DNA from: Temnopleurus reevesii | Lineage: Eukaryota > Echinodermata > Echinoidea > Temnopleuroida > Temnopleuridae | DNA length: 54,547 nt | Assembly: GCA_036244855.1 (NCBI GenBank) | Contig: BQKZ01000592.1 | Span: 95,261-149,807 of the forward strand | Reading direction: 5' to 3' | The notes under the pieces: model-generated | Databases searched by the model: none | What the model was told of the DNA's origin: nothing | The model's input: only the letters and a program-made list of their open reading frames with translations | Shown here: piece after piece, positions 37,934-49,520 of the stretch | Numbering within the stretch: the stretch's first letter is position 1 | Layout: each line of letters opens with the position of its first letter | Made by a program: the position numbers and the translations under genes

Positions 37934-39445
37934 GAGTGAGAACTAATGTAGGTCAAATTGATATCTTTAGTAAATTATACGGCCATAAGATGCCTTGTAG
38001 ACTAATACGTACTAAAAATAATGGTTTCTCGGTCTTATTAGCCTCTTTTTCATTTGAGTCAGAATACTTATAGCACTACAAGCACATTATGCAACTGTAA
38101 TTCCTCATGGACGATAATCATCACGTAGCAATTCAAAGTACCTCTTATATAAAACATATTTCAAGTGGTTCCATTACCTAACGCTCCAATATTATTCAAT
38201 ACCTTGCATTTAAACAAAAATTCTGAAATTTATCAAATTGCAAATTATACAAATTCTTGCTAAATCAAGTCGTCAAAAGCTGGTTAATCAGAATTTCAAG
38301 ATCTTGGAACCGGAAAGGCATATTCTGATTTGATCTTAAATGCTTTGCAAATTAGATCAAATCAAGTAGAAATTTGCTTTTTAAGATTGCAGTTGACCAT
38401 TCACATTTCCGGTCAGTTTATTTTTATTGAATCTGCCTTAATCTAACGATGGGTTCCGAAATAACGATCTTGAACCATCAAGACATTTATTAAGTCTTAC
38501 AATTTGATCTTTACAAATTAGAGCAAACTGAGTGGAAATCAAGTAAAAAATATTGAAAAATGGAACTACCGGTATAAAGAAAAATTTAAAATTTATAGAA
38601 TCATACAATTCCTACTTTATCAACATTTTTTGATAAAGACTGTCAATAAACAGGCATCCTTATAATAAATCGTTGAGATTTTCATATTTTCATAAGATTA
38701 TATTGTTCTCAGATTTTAATTGATTTTTGTATGGGGATTTTCCCACTACTTGAGATGTTCATATTTAAAAGATTAAATAGTTGTTGCATTCCACCAGCTG
38801 AAGACTTCTTTGGACAATCTACAGACGGAGGAAATCCTTCAATTCCGCTATCATCGGTAATTCTAACCGGAAAAGAAGATGAAGAGATTGGATCAATTTT
38901 CCAATCTGCAACAAGGAAGCAGTAGCTTTGCATGTAGGCGACCTTTTCAATCATCCCGAAAGACACTTTTGTTATCTTCAGAATCTTAATAATGCTAGAT
39001 TTCAGGCGATTATCAGAATCATTGTATTACGAGGGCAAAAAGGATGCAAATTTTTTGGCTTAAGAAGATATGATATACCTTTGTGGTTTGAAACATTCAT
39101 TTGTAGTTTGCATATGTTCCAGAATTCTCTTTTTGATCTCTTGTTCAGTCCTCCTCAATCATTCTTCATTTTGAGGTTGTTTTAATTGTTTCTCTCACTC
39201 TCCCCATGTGATACGTGTTTGTAAAAGATAAACGCACATTACCGTAATTTAATGATGATGCAACAAAATATGTCCCTTGTGGCGTGATTAAGTTTTTTCC
39301 CTTGTGTTGAATTTTAGATTTTGTCATACTTAATGTCATATAAGTTAATGCACCCTACCCTTGCTCTTGCTCTCTCTTTCTCTCCCCTCCTTATCTCTCT
39401 CTCTCTCCTTCTCCGTCACACATCTCTTTTTCTTTTTACTACATC

Positions 39446-39535
39446 TAATAATAGTAATGATAATATTAGTACTGATAATAATAATAATAATAATAATAAT
39501 AAGAGTGATAATAATGATAATAATACTACATGGAT
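39446..39535. repeat. Imperfect (AAT)n region
   Basis: Runs of ATA/AAT triplets interrupted by GTG and TAC. Encodes only poly-Asn or poly-Ile/Leu in spurious frames. Confidence 0.9.
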
Positions 39536-40108
39536 TATATATCGCACACTTTCCATCCTAATTAGATGCTCAAGGAGCTCTGTCTCAAACACAGACACAC
39601 ACACAAACCTACACAAATACATGCATCTCTATCTCTCACAGATGCATGCACACATATCCATCCGTTCTCTCCTTCTCTCACCATCTTCTTTTGTCTTACA
39701 CCCCTCTACAAGGCATCCTTGCACTCATCCCAGTTCTAGCAATCTCCCCATCTCCGAAAACCCAACTCGAGACAGTACAAGTCCATTCCCCCATTGGACC
39801 TATCTTTGGAGGGTTGTATAGTTCTGTTATTAGATTACCTCAGTATGCCATCACATCCGAACTATTAGGTTCCTTCCTAGGAGGCTTGCAAATCATCTTA
39901 GCATCTCCCAAACCCGTGTTAGATGTCTCCTATCTCCCTTAGTCGTGGTCTTGGTATCATTTCGTGATATAGATATTATCAGAATGTTGGAGGGCGGGAC
40001 TAGGCAGTCTTTGCATCTTGGGCATTGATTTTGTCTTGTGTGGACTCGCTATCACAAAATATTCTTTGTTTTGATTTGGCATTTAAAAATTCAGAATTCA
40101 TTGTTTTA

Positions 40109-40252
40109 CAGGGATGCCAACTGTGTGTGAGTTGTCTTTTCATATGAATTTTGGGTCTTCATTACAACTGAATGGCTAAGAGTATGGCTGATGTCGTGTT
40201 ACTTGAATTTAATTTTTGTCTCATTCATATTCCGGAATGGTTGGCAACCCTG
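40109..40252. mobile_element. MITE-like foldback element, GATGCCAACC family, copy 3
   Basis: Ends CAGGGATGCCAAC and, inverted, CAGGGTTGCCAACCATTCCG. The CAGGG...CCCTG termini resemble hAT-type ends, but no clear 8-bp target duplication is visible. Confidence 0.68.
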
Positions 40253-41142
40253 CGTTTTGATATCAAGGTCCAATTATTGCAAAAGGTGTTTCAATGTGAG
40301 TTCAGCTCATGTTCAGTATTTTTTTTCTTTCAGGCTTTATAGTTCAGGCTTAGTAGCAGCATAGAATTACACCAGATATGGTATCTCCATCTTCAGGAAG
40401 AAATTTGTGCCATTTCTGAAAATAACTTCCGCACTCTTTGTTCTGGACTTAGGGAGGAGTCGGTGTACTATAGGTTAAAAAGCAATCTTTTGCAGGAGAG
40501 TCTCTTGGGTGCGTGCCAATTTGCACGTTTGCCGCTCACTAAAGGTTAAATGGATTGAGGCTGCCAATTTGCCGTCGTCCTCATTTCTTCTTGGCAATGA
40601 TCAGAAAATCAATAATCCTTACGTCGTGATTTAACGCCAGGGTAATCAGTGACATGATAAACGAGAATTTCTCATTAATAAAGCTCATTTATGAATATTG
40701 TTTTCCAAAATGGCTTCATTGACACCATCTAAAAGTCATTTGATGCTATTCATAGATACATGAGCTGTCTTAATGGAAGATATTCTTAGAAAATCTCTTT
40801 AAGAAGTCAGTAAATGAGATGCCGCAAGTGGCAATTACAGTTACCGTCTAAAGTAGCATCATTTTTCACATTCTTACGCAAGATTTTTATGAGGTTTTTC
40901 TCCACGAATCCAAGTAATCTTTCCATTCCTTTATTGAGTACAGAAACTATTTTGAGAAGTGTCAGGAATTATTTCACGAAGGTGGTGAGATTAATATCAT
41001 ATTTCTGATTGATCCTCCCATTCATGTGGGCGTGTAGAAACGCCATGAAAAGTTCATATGCTCTCTACATAATGGCCTACATCATTTTATTCAATAGAAA
41101 TATATCAATCATCTATTAGTTATCACAGCACCAATATCATAA

Positions 41143-41324
41143 TACAATCAAACCTGTCTACAGTGGCCATCCAAGGGATACAGAAAACATGGTCTTTAAG
41201 AGCAGGTGGTCTCTAGAGACAGGTTCATTAACACGAAAATTGCTTCCAAGGGAGACCAGAAAGGTGGTGTATATGAACAGGTGGTCTTTATATACAGGTG
41301 GTCGCTAGAGCAGGTTTGACTGTA
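41143..41324. mobile_element. TA-bounded MITE, left member of a pair
   Basis: Left end TACAATCAAACCTGTCTACA faces right end CAGGTTTGACTGTA. Internal motifs TGGTCTTTA and ACAGGTGGTC repeat. Non-coding. Confidence 0.83.
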
Positions 41325-41487
41325 CAATCAAACCTGTCTATAGTGGCCATCCAAGGGAAGCACAAAATATGGCAACTGTAGACAGTTGACCGCCACATAC
41401 AGGTCCTATAACACAAACTTTCATCAGGATGGAACAAATTTTGGTGGCTATTGCAGCCAGGTGGCAACTTAGACAGGTTTGGTTGTA
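41323..41487. mobile_element. TA-bounded MITE, right member of a pair
   Basis: Begins TACAATCAAACCTGTCTATA, sharing a TA with the preceding element, and ends AGACAGGTTTGGTTGTA. Same family and orientation; the body differs. Confidence 0.83.
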
Positions 41488-44324
41488 TTCCTAGTGCAGC
41501 CCAGCTCCTTATCTTGGTAGCAACCACATACAGTGTACACCTGGATGATGTCTCACGAAGCTTGTCACAGCAACAAGCATTCATTCTCCACAAATTACCA
41601 TAGCAACAGTTTGAGATGATGCTTCTCATCCAATTCATTTTATAAGTCAGCTCTGACTGAATTTCTGATATCACAAATCAAACACTTTGATCAATGCTTA
41701 TTTATATTTGAATATCATTTATTTTGCTTGCGAAAGTCAGAATCAATATTTAAGATACCATTGCCTTTTTGGAAAGCCCTCCTTCTGATCAACATGTTCT
41801 TGATAAGAGTCATTATCGCTTAATGTGATAACAACTCTCTGGTCTTCTTAGAAAGATGAATGCTATTGCCTTCCATTATGCCCATCTTCCACTGAAAAAA
41901 TACTTACTGAGAGTCAGAAAGGCTTTAGGTCAATATTACTAAATGGGATATTGTCTCTCTGCTCTTTTACGAAGATGTGTAATGAAGTTGTGTTGAGAGG
42001 GCAACTTACTTCTCAATATGGCTCCCAGCAAATCTACAAAGTCAAAGGAACTCACAATGCTTTCAGATGAATGAGTAGCATATTGAAACGAAGAAAGTGG
42101 AGACAGAAAGAAAAACATTAATTCTTTTGGAAAGGGTTTTAGAGGTTTGAGGGCAAATCTACGAAGGTTCGTGTGCTCTAGAAACCTGCGTATTGGCTCC
42201 GACTGTGAGCATTTTTTAGTCTTGCGATAGATCATCAGTCGCGATTCAATGGTGATCTAGTTTGAGGTGGAAGATGGATGATCATTGAAGTGGATATCAC
42301 TGATGAGGCTCAAAATGAGGTGTATTCTGTCTCGTTGTTGGTAAACCCTTTCTAGGAAAGTGATTTGGTGCTTTTGATAGAATCGGAGTGCAACACCTGA
42401 ACATGACACCTTTCTCAATGGCTGGGATTGTTAAACGGAATGGACTGGTAAAGTTGTTATTGTTTCTGTGGTAACATTTTACTCAATATTGATGTGTACT
42501 ACATCTTTCAACATAAAATTATACAATAGTATGAACTTGTGCCTGAGTAGACAGAAATAACTTCAATTTTTAAGATTATATAAAGATATAGATTTGATGT
42601 TCCGATGTTCAATATTGATCAACTGTGTGAGCTAGTCTTTGTGCAAATAAAAAAAATATCATTAGAATTAAATTTTTGAAATCAAATATTTTAAAAACTA
42701 AACACCTCTTTTTTCTGGGTTGTTTAAGCGAGTTGATTTAGTGTATGCTACGAACTAGCGTATTATTCTTTCTGGCCTCATGTATCCTATAAATGTGATC
42801 CTATTTCATCTATTTTAATATGAATTTCAAGATCTTTTGGCTTTACTTTATGCACTGTATCAAAGATGAAGGCCAATCGGTCATATATTTGCACCCTTGA
42901 GAGTACTATGGTAGGGGACAGTCCCAAAATGTTGCTGCACACTATTTAACACGTGACTGCACCAAGGGCAAAAAGAATGAATTTCGGGCATTGCGCAAAC
43001 ATGTGCTTTCACCTAATCAAATCACCATGAGATTCTTTACTGATGAATACACACTATGAACAAGATATACATAGAATGTGAACAAATTTAATTATACTTA
43101 ATGGCTCTAGAAGACAATAGGTATTTCCTTCCTGTCTGTAAAAAGCTGATATTTCAAGAGACAAATTTTAGCGAATTCAATGAAATTTCAGAGCTATTTA
43201 TAAAGATAAGCGATTTATTATTTTGAAATGAAAAGATCCTTCTTCGCAATTCAATAGAAAGAGTAAGATTGAAAATTTTAAAGAATTCATGATGGCAAAG
43301 TTAGCAACAATAATACCCCTTTGAAAGTATTAGCTCATTCAGTATTGAGCAAACAGGTGGATATACATGTACATGTATATATGATGCATGTTTTAATTTC
43401 CTTTGTAAAAATCGTGGACAAGGTTTCATGTGTCTACCAAAGTCTTTGTGAAGGTTTGAATCGGGAGTCTAATTTGTCCACATTATACATCTATCATGTA
43501 CATAGTGACTATCTCTTTCACACCGTTGAACATGGTTTCATAATGTTGCTGGAAGTCCACAGAAACGATGTCCTCCTTTCACGAAGGTTCCTCATTTGGT
43601 CATGAAGGACTGCGCGTGGACAGGAAGATTTTTTTTCGCCGAGGGCGCTTGATGTTTTTACATGTATGCCAGGGTCCAGTTGCTCAATAATGTTACCTCC
43701 TTGCAAGGTCCGGTACTTATGCCACCTGCTAACAAAGGATATGAGATGGGTTAGGAGGTGTCCTAGTAACTTTACCATGCCATGCGAGGAGAGAGAGAGA
43801 GGGAGAGATAGATGTCACGTTGTCGAGCAAATGGCCCCTTCAATAATCTTAAGATGCTATTTAGATTCTGGAAGCTCTCTATATTGCCGATATGGTGCTT
43901 TTGAAAGTGACGTTTATGATAATGGAGGCCGTTTGAAGGAGAAAAGCCACGTGTGAAAGCATGTGTGCATTGGAATCCGCTGCTATATTTGGATTCAAAT
44001 ATTGTCCAAAATATGCAAACTGAGGAGGTGTTTACATTTTCAAATGGAATGTTGTTGTTTTATCAAAGATACGACATGACACTACGATATATGTGGAAGT
44101 ATATTTTAAGAGCAGATGACCATCATTTCATTGTCATATTTGGTAATTCTATAATTTCAAGTAGAAGGGGGAATTAGACAANGTTCTGCGTATTGGTACA
44201 GGTTTTTACATGTATGTTCTTGTTGAGCATTGCTTCTTTTCCACAAGAAAATCATAAGTGTTTTCACAGTTCATTTAATAGTTTGTGTGAGTCATTAATT
44301 TAATTAGAGTTTGCCCTAATTTTA

Positions 44325-44578
44325 GTTATAATAATAAAATAATAATGTTTTATTTACCCAGGGTAGCCACATTCAGCTGTGAGTTAGCTGCTCTTCCAGC
44401 GGGCCCTGCATAACATAAAGTTATTATTACCCTTCTCCTTCCTTAAATGCCGAGCGCCTGGCAAGAAGGCAGATGGTCCCATTTTTATAGGTCTTTGGTA
44501 TGACCCGACCGGGGATCGAACCCACGACCTTCCGTTCATGGGGCAGACGCTCTACCACTGAGCCACACATGACCGGTT
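44325..44578 (-). mobile_element. tRNA-derived SINE, reverse orientation, well preserved
   Basis: On the minus strand it starts AACCGGTCATGTGTGGCTCA with an A box (TGGCTCAGTGGTAG) and a perfect-looking B box GGTTCGATCCC (complement at 44512-44522). The body has GGGACCATCTGCCTTCTTGC and GCAGGGCCCGCTGGAAGAGC, and it ends CTACCCTGGGTAAATAAAAC with an ATT-rich tail. A different SINE family from 28968. Both internal promoter boxes look intact. Confidence 0.88.
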
Positions 44579-45811
44579 ATGTTTTGCAAAATCTGAAATA
44601 TGTTTTTGATTAACCCAAAATGGTTAAAAATTTGGCATATTCTCACAAAAAGGTTCTATTTAGGAGACAAATAGCATCTGTATATATGTCAGAGTGTTTT
44701 AGGCTGCTCAATGTTATCATGTAATTGTAGGGGGCGTGCCACATTACCATGTCTTACGTCATTCCTCCACATACAGTCCTCTCGGGGCATTTTAGAATTA
44801 CGTTCATACTCACACAATCCAGCGGGCAGAGTGGTGCAGGGAACTTAATTCATTTTAACCGGTTATAATAAATCCAACTGTTTTGTTTACGTGTCCACGG
44901 TCAGATTATTACTCCCTAAGTTGGCAACCAATACCGTCACTCAAAAACAAGCGTCTCACTTCAGAGCTGAATGGGATCAAATGTTGTTTTGAACTCTGTG
45001 AAAGGGGAGGGAGATACTCCGCCTCGGGTTCTGTAAGACGCGGTAAACAACAGCTTAATGATGGGTCTGCTTGCGAGATTACGCAGGATAATCTTTTGAT
45101 TGCGTTTCAGAAAACATCATTGACTGTGAATTCTCCTGCATCATATTTTGTTGAGAGAATTAATATGGCTGAACTTTTATCCATTTCAATCGCTGTGTGA
45201 GATAAGTTATAAGCAGCTTTTCACAGAGATAATTGATGTTCATTATTGACCATCTCTTGGAATTGCTCAAAAACAAAATATATTTTGCATCCTGTTTTAG
45301 ATTTACTGATGGTATCATGATTTTGAAGGTCTAACTTTAATTGCTGCATATTCTTTTGCTTTATTATTTTCCATTTGGAACTGAAACTTGTCAACAAAAT
45401 CATGTCGTGAACAATATCTTATTTCCAAAGTAATTAAAAACATCTAATCATGAAACATGGAATATTTGATGGAATATTAAAAAAAAACTAAATGAATGTA
45501 TCCAAAAACTTAGTCCATTGCTCTAGGTCGAGATATTGTTAAAAGTTAGAAAACATGTGGACATTTCATCTAAGGTCATAGCAATATCCATATTCTACCC
45601 TGCCATCAATATACTTTGAAAGTATGGAAATGATTGAAACATTGCGTTTAGGTATATTGGTTACTGTTGCAGTTAGGAAAATGTGTAATTACAAATGTAT
45701 ATCAAGGATTAATTGAGTTCACCTGTGAAAAGCTATTCACAAAAACCCACATCCTGCCCCACTTACAACCAATGTGTGGTGGGTCAATCCTTTCAATCCC
45801 TTACTTAATGG

Positions 45812-46110
45812 AGGATGTCAATGCTATTGTTCTATCTTCTATTCACCCCCTTTCTTTGATCTTCATCTTTGATATCTCCTCCCCTTTGACCTCCTCCCTC
45901 TTTTTGCTGCACACCTTGGCAAGTAATTGATCCCTCTATTTGCTTTTAATTCTTTACTTACCTGAGGAACTTCACTAAGAACCAGGATGTCAATGTTATT
46001 GTTCTATTCTCTATTCATCCCTTTCTTTGATCTCTCCTCCCTTTGATCTTCTTCCTCACTTTAGCAGTACACCTGGGCAAGTTGTTAATCCCTCTATTGT
46101 TCTACTTTTT
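45812..46110. repeat. Tandem duplication (~172 bp period)
   Basis: AGGATGTCAATG(C/T)TATTGTTCTAT begins at 45812 and 45984. Both units continue with CTATTCA(C/T)CC...CTTTGAT(C)T and (G/C)ACACCT(T/G)GGCAAGT...AATCCCTCTATT. Confidence 0.85.
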
Positions 46111-46743
46111 ATTCATCATCTCTTTCAGCTTTTCTCCTATGATGTCTTTGAATTTTGAAACTCTTTGATCTCTTTCTCTATCCTGGAAGTGCTATTATTC
46201 ACTTTCAGATGGGTGTTTGAAAGTGGGGGAAGGGTTGGGGTTGAGTGGGAGGGACCAGAAAGCAGTTTGCTTCTAACCAGACAACATCCTTATAGTTTTT
46301 CTCCTTGTTGATCTAGAAGGCGCACTACCAGTACATCTTGAAGGATCCTTGTACAGTATATAAGCTCAAACTACTTGTGTTCATATAACCTATGTGGTGA
46401 ATGATACTGATTTATCATACAGTGTACTGACACTTCCACTGTAGTGCTTGATGCAATGGGTTTGAAAAGGAGTTTCACATTAAAAGGGTAAGATGTGCTT
46501 CATAGTCGAATATAATTTGTGTATCGCATTCCTTTTCAGGTTTCATTGAATGGAATATTGTACCAGTGGTATCATTATAATCATTTCTTATTTTTATTGT
46601 GTGCAATATTTTATCACTTTTTTAATCAAGGATACATTGTTTCCACTCCTCAATCTGTTTTTTTTTATCTCTGTGTGTTACTGTCTGTATTCTGTCCTAT
46701 TCAATCAATCTCTCTAATTCTTTCTTTTCTGTCTCTTTTACTC

Positions 46744-46746
<3 letters not shown>

Positions 46747-46777
<31 letters not shown>
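46747..46777. repeat. (CT)n microsatellite
   Basis: About 15 CT dinucleotides, 155 bases upstream of the first visible RGS exon. Confidence 0.95.
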
Positions 46778-46780
<3 letters not shown>

Positions 46781-46932
46781 CTCTTTCTTTCTTTCTGGTG
46801 CTGTTTTCTATTACATTCACCACTCAAATTCAAAAGATATAAAATGACAGTTTTATTTTTCAGTGCCTCCCAAGTTCCTTCCACATGACTCACCGAACAT
46901 TCTTTCCTTTCTCATTTTATCTCTTAATGCAG

Positions 46933-47093
46933 TGCTCGGGATTTGAAGGATAAAATGCGCTTTCTGCGGCGGCGCCATACAGACAGTTCCCTACGAGACA
47001 CAAACAAATTCAACTGTGAGAAGATCTCCTTACTCGAGGTGGAGGACGTACGAAAATGGGGCGAATCATTCGAAAACTTGTTGAAAGATAGGA
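46933..47093 (+). CDS. RGS (R4 subfamily) coding exon: N-terminal linker and start of RGS domain
   Basis: Internal coding exon of a regulator of G-protein signalling, a GTPase-activating protein for Gi/Gq alpha subunits at the plasma membrane. It follows a pyrimidine-rich acceptor ending in AG at 46931-46932 and stops before a GTAAGT donor at 47094. The exon starts with the third base of a split codon (phase 2) and ends with the first base of another. Counting from the Ala codon at 46934, it encodes residues 1-53: a basic stretch ARDLKDKMRFLRRR resembling the end of the amphipathic N-terminus of RGS4/5/16, a Ser/Thr-rich linker, then VEDVRKWGESFENLLKDR, the first helix of the RGS box with its conserved Trp. 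The phase-2 start matches my recollection of the first intron position in vertebrate R4 genes. The preceding exon is not identified, so the gene is 5'-incomplete here. Family call is firm; the exact orthologue is not. Confidence 0.93.
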
Positions 47094-48276
47094 GTAAGTA
47101 TTCTTCATCTTTTTGTTTGTTCTACTCATCACCTTACTGTTGTTTGTTTGGTATTTATTTAGAGAATTTTGGGGAAACCTGCAAAGTAAGGTTCATATTT
47201 TTTTCCAGTTTCACCTGATAAGGTGACATCAAATATGTGGATATCAAAACTTATTTGGAACATAGTGAGGTCATCATTGATATACATGTACCTGTCTTCT
47301 TTAACACTCTTCATTAAATGATATGCCATCATTGATGCAGGGCACAAAAATCAATGACAACTAAATACTAAAAGTATGTTTTTGTTTCATCATAACCCTA
47401 GCCACAAATTGTTCATTTGACACAAACTTTTCCAAAGAAATAGGTCTGTTGAGTTATGGTAAATAGATCATGTTATTAAAACTAGCTGTATATGTATCAG
47501 ACTGATATCAGAGGCCAGGGATTTTGATCATGATCATAAGAGGAAAAAACAACAAGTTCTTATACATAAACAACTCTAAAGGTTCATCTAAAGTGAACTT
47601 GTTTTTATGTTTATCATGTAATAAGTGTGTCAAAGTGAACTACATCTTAAGATTCAGAATTGATTCATGAGATGGAAATAAGTGTGGTGCAATTTGCAGA
47701 CAAGACATGACATTTGATCAATCTAGAAATTGTCCTCGGTCTGTGTTAATTAGCTGGAAAAGGGGAAACTAATCGGGATTTGCAATACATCATCTGGGTA
47801 TCATTTCAGTTTGAAGTTAAAAATAGAAGTCGGTCAAATGTATTACCGCAGAATGCCCTATATATGGCAATTGTCTGATGAAAAAAAAATTATTTTAAAT
47901 GAAAATTGGAAATGTAAATATTACTTGTGAAGTTCTACATTATTAATATAGAGTATTAAAATCCTTCAATTGATATATGAAGACAAGCTGTTGCAAGATA
48001 TTGATTTTGAAGAGACAGACTTTAATTATGGTCGGTTTAAAATGGAAACATCAGTTGAAATTCAAGTACATGTAATTGTTTTCTCAAATCATCCAAAGAT
48101 GCTAGATTTAAATTGACTACAAACCTGAAATGCAAATTTGATAAGAGTTTCTAAAAGAAGTTCAGTTTCCCAAAATAAAGATACCATACATGTAAATGCG
48201 TGAGATCCTGGAATTAATGGACAAAATTTAGGAGAGTTTGTAGAGAGTTGAAAAAACATGTGTCGACCTTCTTTAC

Positions 48277-48605
48277 CAGGGGCCGGGGATTGCTTGCCTA
48301 CGTAAGAAAATGTATCGAGTAACAATGGGGCCCTAAGGATGTGAGACTTTGGAGACAAGAGTCCAGTGCCCCATTCAGATGTTTTCCAGCAAACTCTGAT
48401 GAATCCTTTCACAGCCATTTATATATCGGGTCTTAAAGTTCACTCATATTTGTCCTACTTCGCAGCAGGGAGCAAAACAATCTCATAAGTATGAAATGCA
48501 GAGATATTGATCCTTCATATTTGGAGAGCTATATATATGGGAAAAGCAGAATTCATGCATGCTTTCCGTTGCTAGTCTGAATGGGGCCCAATCCCCGGCT
48601 CCCTG
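48277..48605. mobile_element. Foldback element with CAGGG ends in RGS intron
   Basis: Left end CAGGGGCCGGGGATTG and inverted right end CAGGGAGCCGGGGATTG. Inner GGGGCCC/CCCCATTCAG motifs recur. The ends resemble hAT termini, but flanking octamers do not match, so the class is uncertain. Confidence 0.6.
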
Positions 48606-49406
48606 AACTAGTACAAGGATAGAGGGGTGACGAAAATGAAAAAATATGATGTAATTAAGAAGAAAAGGATGGGTCTTACACTACATTGTGCTTTAGGCAA
48701 GAGAGGAGTTGAAGGACGGTGTAATTACATTAGGGAAAGTGAATTTCAGGAAAACAAAAGAAACTTGAAGGATGTTTATTTGTTTTTGTCACGTTTATGA
48801 ACAAAATTGAAAGGAAGAAAGGAAATAAACATCGTAATGGGATTTGCATTAGGAAATGGAATTAGAAGATGACCAAAATGGATTGAATAAAATGTCAGAA
48901 CAGAAATGTGTTACTCAGAAGAGACGTGGTAAAATGCAATTGTTACAAAAATATGGAGCTACTCATATAAACTAGTAAAAAAGTACCTGATATATACGCA
49001 ATCACATTCAATTACATTGTCGAGTTGCGTCATCTACGCTGATCAAGAGTGCACCAGCAATCTAAAATTCTAAATAATTCATTATGAAGTACAAATAATC
49101 AAAAGATTTAATCAGGTGATTTGTCACTCTAAGACTTCTATATTTTTATCGAAATTTAGATTTTACTTTTCTTTTTGGATAATTTTAGTTCAGCTCTTTC
49201 AGCTTTTCTCTTGTCTTATAATTGCATATGACTCACATGGATTATATTCATTTTTTTTCTGTTTTGCGTTACAACTTTTGACCAGAAATGATGGCAGGTT
49301 TGATCTCATGCAGAATAAGCAAATCTGATGTCTTTATAAAATGTTTTAACCCTACATAAATTCATTGTTTATTTTCTGATTTCATAACTGGGTGATAAGT
49401 GATTTG

Positions 49407-49487
49407 TCTTGTAAATAATCATTTGTTTCAGCTGTTCTTTTTTTGTAAACTAAATAGAAGTTCAAATTTCTCATATGTTTGCTTATT

Positions 49488-49520
<33 letters not shown>

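Larger units (their letters stand above)
34801..41142. other. Gene-free block
   Basis: No gene recognised. Contains (TTTGGAA)n at about 35568-35588, SINE-tail and MITE copies, an AT-rich tandem-like stretch at 38290-38560 and an (AAT)n region. An open frame on each strand at 38709-38966 is discussed as a finding. Confidence 0.6.
41488..46932. other. Gene-free block upstream of the first visible RGS exon
   Basis: No exon recognised. Holds one reverse SINE, a 172-bp tandem duplication and a (CT)n run at 46747-46777 close to the RGS acceptor. May be intron or intergenic. Confidence 0.55.

Noticed and set aside
41288..41674. 128-residue minus-strand open frame
   Set aside because: Its C-terminal half is the inverted-repeat element at 41323-41487; no protein family resemblance.
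44512..44578. Possible tRNA gene on the minus strand
   Set aside because: A and B boxes are present, but the 3' side runs into a SINE body and no closing acceptor stem is seen.
44883..45200. 105-residue open frame without low complexity
   Set aside because: Begins at a non-ATG codon, has no recognisable domain and no clear splice context. A frame this long is expected by chance somewhere in 54 kb.
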